Below, piece after piece: positions 16,117 through 25,302 of a DNA stretch of 64,000 bases. Made by a program: the position numbers and the translations under genes. This stretch comes from Lutimaribacter_A marinistellae. Its GTDB lineage: Bacteria; Pseudomonadota; Alphaproteobacteria; Rhodobacterales; Rhodobacteraceae. Numbering within the stretch: the first letter of the stretch is position 1; every line of letters starts with the position of its first letter. The DNA is taken from assembly GCF_042648365.1 (NCBI RefSeq), contig NZ_JBHRXI010000010.1, positions 248,001 to 312,000 on the forward strand, written 5' to 3'. A model generated the notes under the pieces. That model had not been told where the DNA came from. It did no database searches and saw only the letters and a program-made list of their open reading frames with translations.

Positions 16117-16327
16117 CAATAAATTCCTCACGGTTTTCGAATCTGCAAGCCGCAGGGGGGAAGAAATCACATGCGACGGCGCGACAGAGGAGCGGGCGTT
16201 TGCCGCTGCTGCGAACCCTTCTCACGGCTTCACGAAAATCGATCGAGACATGCAATCGTGGTTGATGGTTACAAATCCAACCATTAGCCGCCCTGACATC
16301 CGCGACCATTCCCAGGGAGGAATTTCA

Positions 16328-17350
16328 ATGGCCAAGCTTGGCGCAATCTCCACTCTTCTCGCCTCGGCTGCATTTGCCGTCTCTGGCGTTGCCGCATTCG
16401 CCGCCGAACACACGCTGATTATCTCCAGCTGGGCGCCGCCGACCCACGGCATCAACGCCCTGATGTGGCCCAAGTTCACGGAAATGGTAGAAGAGGCCAC
16501 AGACGGCCGCGTCACCACCGAACTGAAGCTGGGCATCGCCCCGCCACCGGCACAGATGGACCTCGTGATGGACGGTGCCGCCGACGCATCGATCATTTTT
16601 CACGGATACCAGGCCGGTCGCTTTACAACTTCGAAGCTGATCGAACTTCCTGGCTACGAAGGTTCGGCCGAGGCCGCTTCGGTTGCTTACTGGCGCGCAT
16701 ATGAGAAGTACTTGAAGGACGCGGAAGAGCATCGCGGCGTCAAGCTGATCGCGCTTCATACGCATGGTCCGGCGCAGATGCATACTTCTGAGCCGGTTGA
16801 GACCATAGACGCAGTTTCGGGTCTCAAGCTGCGCATTCCGGGCGGCGTCGGCGGCGATGTTGGCGCAGCGCTCGGCGCAACCGGCATCCAGGTGCCCGCC
16901 CCCAAGGTTTATGAAACACTGGCGTCCAAGGCTGCCGACGGTGTCGTCATGCCAATGGAATCGCGCAAGGGCTTCAAGCTGACCGAGGTTGCGCAGAACG
17001 TGTACGAGATGCCCGGTGGGCTCTATCGTGGTTCTTTTGCCTTCATCATGAATGAAGACATCTTTGCCGACCTTCCGGCCGACATCCAGAAGGTGCTGGA
17101 AGAAGAAGTCTTTGGCGAACCGCTCAGCCGCGAAATCGGCAAAATCTGGGACGAGATCGACCAGGCGGGCCGCGCGGAAACCGAAGCCACCGAAGGCAAC
17201 GCGATCAATGCCGCGTCCGAGGCTGACCAGAAGGCCTTCATGGCGATTGCCGAGGAAGTGCGCGCGACAGTTCTTGAAGAACTGGCAGCCGCAGGCGTGG
17301 ATGCGCAAGCGGCCTATGACATGATCAAGTCGGAAATGGCCGCCTACTGA
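16328..17350 (+). CDS. TRAP transporter periplasmic substrate-binding protein (DctP type)
   Basis: 340 residues. A Sec signal peptide (MAKLGAISTLLASAAFAVSGVAAFA) ends at about residue 25. The mature part has the DctP fold, including the conserved substrate-carboxylate region near SGLKLRIPGG. It captures an organic acid in the periplasm for the adjacent QM permease. It lies inside the phenylacetate cluster, divergent from paaG and upstream of paaZ and paaX, so phenylacetate or a related aryl acid is the likely ligand; that is inference. Start chosen at 16328, where GGGAGGA lies just upstream; longer frames extend into the promoter. Confidence 0.88.
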   Translation: MAKLGAISTLLASAAFAVSGVAAFAAEHTLIISSWAPPTHGINALMWPKFTEMVEEATDGRVTTELKLGIAPPPAQMDLVMDGAADASIIFHGYQAGRFTTSKLIELPGYEGSAEAASVAYWRAYEKYLKDAEEHRGVKLIALHTHGPAQMHTSEPVETIDAVSGLKLRIPGGVGGDVGAALGATGIQVPAPKVYETLASKAADGVVMPMESRKGFKLTEVAQNVYEMPGGLYRGSFAFIMNEDIFADLPADIQKVLEEEVFGEPLSREIGKIWDEIDQAGRAETEATEGNAINAASEADQKAFMAIAEEVRATVLEELAAAGVDAQAAYDMIKSEMAAY

Positions 17351-17361
17351 TCCCCCTACAC

Positions 17362-17396
17362 GGTGGCCGACGCGCGATGGCGTCGGCCACCTTTTT
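17362..17396 (+). terminator. Rho-independent terminator/attenuator between TRAP P and Q genes
   Basis: Perfect 12-base arms GGTGGCCGACGC (17362-17373) and GCGTCGGCCACC (17380-17391) with a 6-base loop, followed by TTTTT. It lies 11 bases after the binding-protein stop and ahead of the permease genes, so it should raise the ratio of binding protein to permease. Confidence 0.85.
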
Positions 17397-17418
17397 GCAA
17401 GTCCGGAGAGGAGCCCGC

Positions 17419-17925
17419 ATGTCTGCGCTGATCCATCTGGCCCGCCGCATCTCGCTTATTCCTGTGCTGGTTGCGTGCCTGGCCCTGTTCGTGCTGATGA
17501 TCATGACCTTCTGCGACGTGATCCTGCGTTCGGTATTCAACAGCCCCATCGAGGCCGCGACCGAATTGACGCGGATCCTGATGGCCGTTCTCGTGTTCTC
17601 TGTCCTGCCGATCATATCGGTCACAAACGGCCATATCGCCGTAGACCTGACCGACGGTCTTTTTCAGAAATTTCGTCTGTCGCGACTGCGCGACGCGATT
17701 ATTCACATCCTGGCTGGCGTGATGCTCTACTGGCCGGTCGAGCGCGTCTGGGTCCTATCCAATCGCGCGCGCGATTACGGTGACGTGACCGAATATCTGG
17801 GCATTCCCACCTTTTATGTCGGCTGGTTCATCACGATTGCCGTCGGCATCAGCGCCGTCGCTCTGATCGTGACCGGCTTGCTCTACCTCTTTGCACCCCA
17901 ATACCTGTCGGAGCCCTCGAAATGA
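17419..17925 (+). CDS. TRAP transporter small permease (DctQ type)
   Basis: 168 residues with four predicted membrane helices (LVACLALFVLMIMTFCDVIL, LMAVLVFSVLPII, a helix near residue 105 and a C-terminal one), as in DctQ proteins. It pairs with the large M subunit. The ATG at 17419 has GGAGAGGAG upstream. The stop overlaps the M-subunit start (ATGA). Confidence 0.87.
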   Translation: MSALIHLARRISLIPVLVACLALFVLMIMTFCDVILRSVFNSPIEAATELTRILMAVLVFSVLPIISVTNGHIAVDLTDGLFQKFRLSRLRDAIIHILAGVMLYWPVERVWVLSNRARDYGDVTEYLGIPTFYVGWFITIAVGISAVALIVTGLLYLFAPQYLSEPSK

Positions 17926-19274
17926 CCGCTGCACTGATCGGATTCGCAATCGTCCTGGTCCTTGTCCTCATGCGGCTTCCCATCGTCTTTGCGATGGGGT
18001 TGGTCGGAACCTTCGGCTTCGCCTACGAACGCGGCGGGTCGATCTTCGACGAACGCGGCCTGAAAGCCGCGCTTTCGATGGTCGGCAGGCAGATCATGGA
18101 CACCGCGCAGGACTACGGCCTGTCGGTTGTGCCCTTGTTCATCCTGATGGGCCTTTTCGTTAACAAGGGCGGTATGGCGCGAGAGCTTTATGCCGTGTCC
18201 AACGCCTTTCTCGGGCATATGCGCGGCGGCATCGCCATGGCGACCGTCGCAGCCTGCGGCGGCTTCTCGGCCATATGCGGGTCGTCGCTGGCCACGGCTG
18301 CGACCATGTCCAAGGTGGCGATGCCGCAAATGCGCCGCTACGGCTATTCCGACGAGCTTTCCACCGCTTCGATCGCTGCCGGCGGCACCCTGGGCATTCT
18401 GATCCCACCATCCGTGATCCTGGTGATCTATGGCCTGCTGACCGAGACATCGATCGGCAAGCTGTTCATGGCTGGCATCATTCCAGGTGCGCTCGGCATC
18501 CTGTTCTACCTCTTCGCCGTACGTTGGACCGTCTGGCGCAATCCCGACGCGGGCCCGGCAGGCGAACGTGCGAGTTGGTCCGAACGTTTCAGCGCACTTG
18601 GTTCGGTCTGGGCAGTGCTCTTGCTGTTCTTCCTCGTGATCGGAGGTCTTTACGGCGCGTTTGATTTCGAACCGCTCAACCTGACCTTCTCGCCCACCGA
18701 AGCCGCCGGCATGGGTGCCGCAGGTGCCTTCCTGATCGCTTTGTTCCGCGGTGGTTTGACCCTTGGATCTACCTTCGAAGTGTTGAAAGAGACGACGTTT
18801 ACGGCCTCGGCGCTCTTCGCCGTGTTGATCGGCGCGCAGATCTTCTCGAACTTCGTGAATATCGCCGGGCTGCCCGAAGCGTTGATCGCGATGGTTACCG
18901 CCTATGATGTCGAGCCGTTCGTCGTTATCCTGATGATCCTTGGCATCTACATCATCCTGGGCTGTGTGTTCGAGTCGCTGTCGATGCTGCTTTTGACCGT
19001 GCCGATCTTTTTTCCGCTGGTCACGTCGCTGGGATACGACCCGATCTGGTTCGGCATCGTTGTCGTGGTGGTGACCGAAATCTCTCTGATCACGCCCCCG
19101 GTTGGCCTCAACGTCTTTATCCTGAAGGGCGTGGTGGGAGACGTGACCACGGGCACGATCTTTCGCGGTGTCACGCCGTTCTGGGTCGCGGACATTCTGC
19201 GTCTTGCTCTGATCGTGCTTGTCCCTGTCATCGTGCTTTACCTGCCCGAGCAAATGGGCGCGATGGGCCATTGA
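17922..19274 (+). CDS. TRAP transporter large permease (DctM type)
   Basis: 450 residues, mostly hydrophobic with about 12 membrane segments. Family motifs include VPLFILMGLFVNKGG, the re-entrant loop GTLGILIPPSVILVIYG and the second one TEISLITPPVGLNVFI. It carries out sodium-driven uptake with P and Q. Translationally coupled to the Q gene, and followed 28 bases later by paaZ on the same strand. Confidence 0.93.
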   Translation: MTAALIGFAIVLVLVLMRLPIVFAMGLVGTFGFAYERGGSIFDERGLKAALSMVGRQIMDTAQDYGLSVVPLFILMGLFVNKGGMARELYAVSNAFLGHMRGGIAMATVAACGGFSAICGSSLATAATMSKVAMPQMRRYGYSDELSTASIAAGGTLGILIPPSVILVIYGLLTETSIGKLFMAGIIPGALGILFYLFAVRWTVWRNPDAGPAGERASWSERFSALGSVWAVLLLFFLVIGGLYGAFDFEPLNLTFSPTEAAGMGAAGAFLIALFRGGLTLGSTFEVLKETTFTASALFAVLIGAQIFSNFVNIAGLPEALIAMVTAYDVEPFVVILMILGIYIILGCVFESLSMLLLTVPIFFPLVTSLGYDPIWFGIVVVVVTEISLITPPVGLNVFILKGVVGDVTTGTIFRGVTPFWVADILRLALIVLVPVIVLYLPEQMGAMGH

Positions 19275-19302
19275 TTTACACCCCCGAAGAAAGGGAACAG
19301 AT

Positions 19303-21333
19303 ATGAGCCTTCTTCAGATTTCAAGCTTCGCCGCAGGCGAATGGATCGCCCCGGGCGAGGGCGCGCGAACGATCGCATCCGCCATCACCGGAAACCCATT
19401 GGCCAGCGCAGGCAATTCCGCGCTGGACGTGGCAGCGATGCTGGACCACGCCCGCGTCACGGGCGGTCCTGCCCTGCGCGCGATGACTTTCCATGACCGC
19501 GCGCGCATGCTCAAAGCACTGGCCCAGGCGTTGACCGCCCGCAAGCAGGAACTCTACGACATCAGCTTCGATACCGGAGCAACGCAAAGCGATCACCTGA
19601 TCGACATCGATGGCGGCATCGGCACGATGTTCGTCTTCGCCTCCAAGGGGCGGCGCGAGATGCCCGATGGGCATGTCTACCTCGATGGCGAAGTCGAACA
19701 GCTGTCGCGCAACGGGACCTTCCTTGGTCAGCACGTGTGCACGCCGCTGCATGGAGTCGCGGTCCACATCAACGCGTTCAACTTCCCGGTCTGGGGCATG
19801 CTGGAAAAATTGGCCCCCACCCTGCTTGCCGGCGTCCCTGCGATCGTGAAGCCCGCAACCAACAGCTGCTATGTAACAGAGCTGGCGGTTCGTATCATGC
19901 TTGAGGCGGACATCCTTCCCAAAGGCGCGCTGCAACTCGTATCCGGTGGGATCGGCGACATGCTTGACCGGCTGGGGGCACAGGATGTCGTCAGTTTCAC
20001 CGGATCAGCCGACACCGCGTTGAAACTCCGGTCGAACCCGCACCTGCTGCGCAATTCGGTGCGTTTTGTCGCCGAACAGGACAGCCTCAACGCGTCGATC
20101 CTCGGCCCGGACGCAGAGCCCGGAACACCCGAATTCGATCTCTTCGTGAAAGAGGTGAGCCGCGAGATGACGGCCAAGGCGGGTCAGAAATGCACCGCTA
20201 TCCGTCGGATCATCGCACCTGAAGCACGAGTGGAGGCGGTTCTTGATGCGCTCAAGGCGCGTCTGGCCAAGGTCGTGATTGGAGATCCCCGCCGCGAGGA
20301 AACGCGCATGGGTGCCCTCGTATCGAATGGCCAAAAGGCGGATGTGCTGGAAAAGGCGGACATCCTCGCACAGGAAGCCGAACGCGTGTTCGGAAACCCC
20401 GAGAGCTTCGAAGTTCAAGGCGCCGATGCCGAAAAAGGTGCCTTTGTCCCGCCCATGCTATTCCACTGCGCCGACCCGGATACGGCAGAGCGTGTCCACG
20501 ACACCGAAGCCTTTGGCCCGGTCTCAACTGTTATGGGATATCGCGATCTGGATCACGCGATCGCAATCGCCAATCGCGGTGGTGGCTCCCTGGTGACTTC
20601 GGTCATCACGCACGACCCCTCAGTGGCCCGCGACGTGGTCATGGGGGCCGGGGCGTGGCTTGGCCGGATATACATCAACAACCGTGACTCGATGAAAGAG
20701 TCCACCGGTCATGGCTCGCCATTGCCGCATATGGTGCATGGCGGACCCGGTCGCGCTGGCGGCGGCGAAGAACTGGGCGGCGTACGCGGTGTAAAGCACT
20801 ACATGCAGCGAACAGCAGTGCAGGGCAGCCCCGAGATGCTGTCGCAGATCGGCGGCACCTGGATACCCGGCGCCAAGGAGATCGAAGGACCGGCCCATCC
20901 GTTCACTCGAAAGTTCGGCGAACTTTCGATTGGCGAGACGATCTATACCGACCCGCGCGAAGTGACGCTGGACGATATCGAGCACTTCGCCCATTTCACC
21001 GGCGATACCTTCTATGCCCATATGGATGATGACGCGGCAAAACGGAATCCGTTCTTCCCCGGTCGCGTGGCCCATGGTTACCTTCTTCTGTCTTTCGCAG
21101 CGGGCCTGTTCGTCGAGCCTAATGAGGGGCCGGTCCTGGCCAACACCGGGCTTGACGGGCTGCGATTCATGAAGCCGGTGAGCGCGGGCGATAGCATCAA
21201 GGTACGCCTGACGGTCAAGAAAAAGACTCCGCGAACCGATGAGTACGGTGAAGTCCGCTGGCACGTCACCCTAACCAATCAAGACGCGGACAAGGTCGCG
21301 GAGTACGAACTGCTGACGATGAATGCCTATTGA
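19303..21333 (+). CDS. paaZ: Bifunctional oxepin-CoA hydrolase / 3-oxo-5,6-dehydrosuberyl-CoA semialdehyde dehydrogenase
   Basis: 676 residues, close to E. coli PaaZ. The N-terminal aldehyde dehydrogenase domain has Glu258 (AEQDSLN) and nucleophile Cys297 (GQKCTA). The C-terminal MaoC-type hydratase domain (from about residue 535) has the FTGDTFYAHMDDDAA and FPGRVAHGYLLLS segments. It opens the oxepin ring and oxidises the aldehyde. The ATG at 19303 follows AAAGGGAACAG. It sits downstream of the TRAP permease, so transport and ring cleavage may be co-transcribed. Confidence 0.95.
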   Translation: MSLLQISSFAAGEWIAPGEGARTIASAITGNPLASAGNSALDVAAMLDHARVTGGPALRAMTFHDRARMLKALAQALTARKQELYDISFDTGATQSDHLIDIDGGIGTMFVFASKGRREMPDGHVYLDGEVEQLSRNGTFLGQHVCTPLHGVAVHINAFNFPVWGMLEKLAPTLLAGVPAIVKPATNSCYVTELAVRIMLEADILPKGALQLVSGGIGDMLDRLGAQDVVSFTGSADTALKLRSNPHLLRNSVRFVAEQDSLNASILGPDAEPGTPEFDLFVKEVSREMTAKAGQKCTAIRRIIAPEARVEAVLDALKARLAKVVIGDPRREETRMGALVSNGQKADVLEKADILAQEAERVFGNPESFEVQGADAEKGAFVPPMLFHCADPDTAERVHDTEAFGPVSTVMGYRDLDHAIAIANRGGGSLVTSVITHDPSVARDVVMGAGAWLGRIYINNRDSMKESTGHGSPLPHMVHGGPGRAGGGEELGGVRGVKHYMQRTAVQGSPEMLSQIGGTWIPGAKEIEGPAHPFTRKFGELSIGETIYTDPREVTLDDIEHFAHFTGDTFYAHMDDDAAKRNPFFPGRVAHGYLLLSFAAGLFVEPNEGPVLANTGLDGLRFMKPVSAGDSIKVRLTVKKKTPRTDEYGEVRWHVTLTNQDADKVAEYELLTMNAY

Positions 21334-21341
21334 GAGCTGCC

Positions 21342-21372
21342 TTCCCCGGGGCTCTTCGTCCGCTCCGGGGAA
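21342..21372 (+). terminator. Hairpin after paaZ
   Basis: TTCCCCGG (21342-21349) pairs with CCGGGGAA (21365-21372) across a 15-base loop, followed by AACCTGATTTT. A weak to moderate terminator between paaZ and paaX. Confidence 0.5.
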
Positions 21373-21414
21373 AACCTGATTTTCATATGAATGACTGCGC
21401 CTTAGAATGGCGTT

Positions 21415-22215
21415 ATGCGCAAAGAGCCCTGGTTTGACACCGCGATTGCGACCTTGGCGGATCCTCAGAACCTGAGGGTCTGGTCGGTGATCGTGTCGCT
21501 CTTTGGCGATCTGGCGCAAAAACCCGGGGATGAGCTGTCCGGTGGGGCACTGACCCGCATTATCGAACCGATGGGCATCAAGCCCGAAGCGATCCGGGTC
21601 GCGCTGCACAGGCTGCGCAAGGATGGCTGGTTGGACAGCACCCGCTCGGGCCGTGTATCGAGCCATCATCTGACGGCGTTCGGTCGCGCGCAATCGGCCC
21701 AGGTCACCCCGCGCATATATGCCAGAACCCCGCACGTGGCTCCTCAATGGCATTTGCTGATTGCAGAAGACGGACCCGGCATTCACACGCTTGACGACCT
21801 GCTTCTTACGGCAAGCTACACCAGCCTTGGCCGCAACACGGCTCTGGGCGAAGGTCCCGTTCCATCCGACGTCGACGATTTGTTGGCGTTCGAAGTCACT
21901 GCGCGGGCCGTACCCGATTGGGTCAAGGCAAGGCTCTGCCCACCAGAATTGGTTGCCGCCTGCGCAGACTTACATACCAGCATCTCAGATCTGCTGCGCA
22001 GCCGCCCGCCAGGCTGGCACGGAACGCAGCACCAGGTTGCGACGCTCAGAACCTTGATAATCCATCGCTGGCGGCGCGTTGTCCTCCGCCACCCCGACTT
22101 GCCGCCAGTTTTTTTTCCCCAAGACTGGTGCGGCCCGGAACTGCGACAAAACGTATTCGACCTGTTGGATAAACTCCCCTCACCCGACTTGTCTGCGTTG
22201 AACGAAAAGTCGTGA
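21415..22215 (+). CDS. paaX: PaaX-family transcriptional regulator
   Basis: 266 residues, GntR-like winged helix at the N-terminus (LRVWSVIVSLFGDL, then IEPMGIKPEAIRVALHRLRKDGWLDSTRSGR), with the PaaX-specific central and C-terminal regions. It is shorter than the 316-residue E. coli protein. PaaX represses paa operons and is relieved by phenylacetyl-CoA. It directly follows paaZ. The ribosome site is weak (GAATGG). The cluster therefore encodes both a PaaR-like and a PaaX-like regulator. Confidence 0.88.
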   Translation: MRKEPWFDTAIATLADPQNLRVWSVIVSLFGDLAQKPGDELSGGALTRIIEPMGIKPEAIRVALHRLRKDGWLDSTRSGRVSSHHLTAFGRAQSAQVTPRIYARTPHVAPQWHLLIAEDGPGIHTLDDLLLTASYTSLGRNTALGEGPVPSDVDDLLAFEVTARAVPDWVKARLCPPELVAACADLHTSISDLLRSRPPGWHGTQHQVATLRTLIIHRWRRVVLRHPDLPPVFFPQDWCGPELRQNVFDLLDKLPSPDLSALNEKS

Positions 22216-22315
22216 TCTCGTGGGGTTTGAGCTGACCACGATCAGGAAAGACTGGCGGTTGGTTCCGGCACTGTCGTAGCTTCGCCACAAACAAGCCTTG
22301 TGTGCGGAGCCTTTG

Positions 22316-23293
22316 ATGCAGACCATTTTGATTCTTCTTGCCTTGGTCGTCGCGGCAATTGCAGCCTTGCTGGCTTGGGGTTGGCTAACGACGCGGCGAG
22401 CGGCACGCGAGGCAGAGACACTCATGCCGCCACTGGGCCGGAGCGTTGATGTCTCCGGCGGCAAGATTCACTTTGTCGAAGCTGGCGATCCCGCGAAACA
22501 GACGCTTGTCATGATCCATGGCCTTTCGGGGCAGCTGCAGCACTTCACCTACGCATTGGTAGACCGTCTCGCGACAGATCACCATGTGATCGCCGTCGAC
22601 AGGCCGGGCTGTGGCTTTTCCACACGTGACGATGAGAAACACGCGACCTTGAGTGAGCAGGCGCGTATGATCGGCGAGGCTTTGGACCAATTGGAGGCCC
22701 GAGACTGGGTCCTGATCGGTCATTCACTCGGCGGCGCGGTCTCGCTTGCAATGGCATTGGACCGACCGCGCGACGTAGCTGGCCTTGCCTTGATTGCGCC
22801 TCTCACGCACTCCGTCGGGGCAACACCGCCTGCGTTCAGGGCACTCGAAATCCGCAAGCCCTGGCTCCGCAAGATGATCGGGCATACATTGGCCGTCCCG
22901 GCGGCGCGCCGGGCGGCGCCTGTCACTCTCAACTCCGTCTTTGCGCCGGAACCATGGCCCGAGGACTTTCTCACGCGCGCCGGTGGCGCCTTGGGATTGC
23001 GCCCCGAAGCCTTCATTACCGCATCCGAGGACGTGGTTCATGCAACCGGCGGTATCGACCAGCAGTCCCCGCGCTACCGCGACCTCGAAGTACCCGGCGC
23101 GGTCCTTTTCGGAGCAGAGGATCCGATCCTCCTGCCGACGCAGCAAGGCGTGCCGATGAAAAATTACAATCTTCGGTACGAGGAGTTGCCCGGGCGTGGT
23201 CACATGATTCCGATCACCGCACCCGATGAGTGCGAGGAATTCATTCGTTCGGTCGCGATATCGACGCGCATTCCGGCAGGACTGGGCCGCTAA
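22316..23293 (+). CDS. Membrane-anchored alpha/beta hydrolase
   Basis: 325 residues. An N-terminal membrane anchor (ILILLALVVAAIAALLAWGW, about residues 4-23) precedes an alpha/beta hydrolase domain with the nucleophile elbow GHSLGG, oxyanion-hole segment MIHGLSGQ, an acid in FGAEDPI and the catalytic His in GRGHMIP. Substrate unknown; esterase, lipase-like and haloperoxidase-like members all share this layout. I chose the ATG at 22316 with GGAG 6 bases upstream over the ATG at 22298. An AraC gene follows after 145 bases. Confidence 0.82.
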   Translation: MQTILILLALVVAAIAALLAWGWLTTRRAAREAETLMPPLGRSVDVSGGKIHFVEAGDPAKQTLVMIHGLSGQLQHFTYALVDRLATDHHVIAVDRPGCGFSTRDDEKHATLSEQARMIGEALDQLEARDWVLIGHSLGGAVSLAMALDRPRDVAGLALIAPLTHSVGATPPAFRALEIRKPWLRKMIGHTLAVPAARRAAPVTLNSVFAPEPWPEDFLTRAGGALGLRPEAFITASEDVVHATGGIDQQSPRYRDLEVPGAVLFGAEDPILLPTQQGVPMKNYNLRYEELPGRGHMIPITAPDECEEFIRSVAISTRIPAGLGR

Positions 23294-23438
23294 CCTCAAA
23301 AAACTGATGCTTTTTTGGGCGGTGAGGTTAACTTTTTCTCCAACGGCGTATCGACTCGACATCAAGAGCCTATACAGCGGCCAGTTAGTCTGCATTAATT
23401 CGTCGTCCCGAACGCTCGGCGGGACCAAAGGATAACTG

Positions 23439-24419
23439 TTGCCCAAGACTCCGATGCCACAAATTCACTTGTCGCTTCTCCGCCCATTCGTGGCGGAGCT
23501 TCGCGCGCGTGGCATAGATCCTGAATGTGCATTGGCCGCCGCGGGACTGAACGAGGCGGAAATGTTTGACGATCAGGCGGTCGTCCATGCCATGCCTGCC
23601 TACCACTTCCTTGAGAGTTGTGCGGTCCACGCAGCAGACCCGCATTTTGCCGCGACCGTGGCCGAAAAGCGCCAACCGGGAGAATGGCAGGCGGTTCAGA
23701 CGGCACTTCGAAGCGCGAATTCCTTTGGCGATTTCCTGACATTCTTCATCGGTCGCGTGAATGAAACCGCCCTCTCCGCAGAACTATTCCTTGAAACCCG
23801 GGCCGAATTCAGTTGCCTCGGCGAGTCGCACAGTTTCGTCCCACCGCTGCCCCCCGCGCAGAACGATGCCTATATGGCGACGATCGCACTGAAGGTTCTG
23901 CAAGCCGGGCTTGGTCCTCTGGTGCAACTTGAACAGGTAGCGGTAACGGTTAACGACCCGCAAGCGCTACCTCCGACCCTTGGCCCGATTCAAAAGAACG
24001 CCGGAGGCTCCGAGGGCTTTCGCTTGCGCTTTCCCTCAAGCTGGCTGGTTTGTGGGATCGCTGAAGGTGAAGATGACACGGGCGAGGTGTTGGAAGGGGC
24101 CGGGTTCCTTTCCGGTTTTCGGACAGTCCTTGCGCGGCACATCGACCAGGGGGGTCTTAGCGCCGATGAGGCGGCGCGAGTTGCAGGAGTAAGTCGCTGG
24201 AAACTGTCACGCTTGCTAGCAGCCGAAGGGACTGACATTTCGACCGAGATCACAAGGGCACGGATCGACCACGCGCGCAAATGCCTGATCAACACGGGGC
24301 ACTCGGTGGAGAGTATCGCGCGCAGTCTCGGCTACTCCGACGCGTCAAATTTCGCCCGTGCGTTCAACCGGGCAACCGGCATGAGCCCAAGCAGTTTCCG
24401 GAAACAAGAACGGGGTTGA
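23439..24419 (+). CDS. AraC-family transcriptional regulator (OruR/ArgR-like N-terminal domain)
   Basis: 326 residues. The C-terminal AraC domain has two helix-turn-helices (SADEAARVAGVSRWKLSRLL and SVESIARSLGYSDASNFARAF, the usual GMSPSSFR ending). The N-terminal about 200 residues look like the AraC arabinose-binding-like domain of the OruR type. The TTG at 23439 has AAAGGA 6 bases upstream and is preferred; an ATG at 23454 is the alternative. Convergent with the IclR gene; the target is unknown, the adjacent hydrolase being one possibility. Confidence 0.85.
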   Translation: MPKTPMPQIHLSLLRPFVAELRARGIDPECALAAAGLNEAEMFDDQAVVHAMPAYHFLESCAVHAADPHFAATVAEKRQPGEWQAVQTALRSANSFGDFLTFFIGRVNETALSAELFLETRAEFSCLGESHSFVPPLPPAQNDAYMATIALKVLQAGLGPLVQLEQVAVTVNDPQALPPTLGPIQKNAGGSEGFRLRFPSSWLVCGIAEGEDDTGEVLEGAGFLSGFRTVLARHIDQGGLSADEAARVAGVSRWKLSRLLAAEGTDISTEITRARIDHARKCLINTGHSVESIARSLGYSDASNFARAFNRATGMSPSSFRKQERG

Positions 24420-24431
24420 AGGCGGCCCGCT

Positions 24432-25184
24432 TTACCCTGCCCCGTCGGCCAAGGCTCTTGCACAGTCTTGCAACGCTTGAACGATCGCCGCCTCGCGCTC
24501 GGGCGTCAATGTGGCAAGTGCAAGCGACGTCCCCAGCGCGAAAGGTGGCCCTGAGCCTCCAGCCAGCGGCACCGCGACCCCGGCGACGCCCGGTTCGAAG
24601 GAACCACGCGTGACAGCGTATCCGTTCTGTCGTGCCTCGGACACGCACCGCACAACCTCATCAAGACTGCTGGGTGTATCGGAACCACGAGACTCAGGCA
24701 GGCAGTGTTCGATGATTTTCTTCAAGTCCTCGTCAGACGACCCTGTCAGTAGGGCCATGCCGATTGCCGTCGGTAACAGCGGCAAACGACTGCCCACGGT
24801 GAAACCGAAGCTGACACGTGAGGGTTCCATGCGGGCCTGAGCGACGTAAAGCGCCTCGGTCTCTTCGAGTACGGCGAGCGACAGCGGGGTGTCGATACGA
24901 GCAGATGCGGCGTCCAAAACGGGCTGTACCCGTTTTCCATACTGATGCGACTGCAGGAACCCGCCGGCCAGCACCATCACTTTTGGTGTCAGGGCAAAGA
25001 CCCGACCGTACCTTCGAACGTAACCGAGATGTTCAAGCGTAAGAACAAGCCGGCGTGCGGCCGCGCGGTCGAGGGCGCAAATGCGTGCAATGTCGCTGAA
25101 GGAGAGCCGCGCATTTTCCGCGTCGAACGCCCGCAGAACGGAAAGCCCCTTGGCAAAGGTCGTCGAAATGTCCTTTCCCATCAT
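24432..25184 (-). CDS. IclR-family transcriptional regulator (PcaR/PobR type)
   Basis: 250 residues: winged helix (LSFSDIARICALDRAAARRLVLTLEHLGYV) and a C-terminal IclR effector domain with LPLLPTAIGMALL. The closest-looking subgroup includes PcaR/PobR, regulators of aromatic catabolism. It is divergent from the Rieske oxygenase and ligase pair, and two copies of an AATAACGC/GCGTTATT site lie between them, so it is the likely regulator of that operon. Start at 25184 or 25181 (tandem ATGs). Confidence 0.9.
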   Translation of the reverse strand: MMGKDISTTFAKGLSVLRAFDAENARLSFSDIARICALDRAAARRLVLTLEHLGYVRRYGRVFALTPKVMVLAGGFLQSHQYGKRVQPVLDAASARIDTPLSLAVLEETEALYVAQARMEPSRVSFGFTVGSRLPLLPTAIGMALLTGSSDEDLKKIIEHCLPESRGSDTPSSLDEVVRCVSEARQNGYAVTRGSFEPGVAGVAVPLAGGSGPPFALGTSLALATLTPEREAAIVQALQDCARALADGAG

Positions 25185-25227
25185 CAGCCACCACCTCGCT
25201 TGACACAAGTTCGGCGCCCGTGCCACG

Positions 25228-25262
25228 AATAACGCGCGTTATTACACGTAATGTGCGTTATT
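25228..25262. promoter_or_regulatory. Operator pair between IclR and Rieske oxygenase genes
   Basis: AATAACGCGCGTTATT (25228-25243) is a perfect 16-base palindrome. A second, imperfect copy follows at 25248-25262 (GTAATGTGCGTTATT), sharing the right half GCGTTATT. Two sites spaced 19 bases apart between right halves put both on nearly the same helix face. Confidence 0.6.
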
Positions 25263-25302
25263 CGCACCTTTTTCGTTTGGCGACAAGGGGAGGAGCGCCG
25301 CC

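Noticed and set aside
17883..19271. A 462-residue His/Asp-rich frame opposite the TRAP large permease
   Set aside because: The odd composition comes from complementing hydrophobic codons of a membrane protein.
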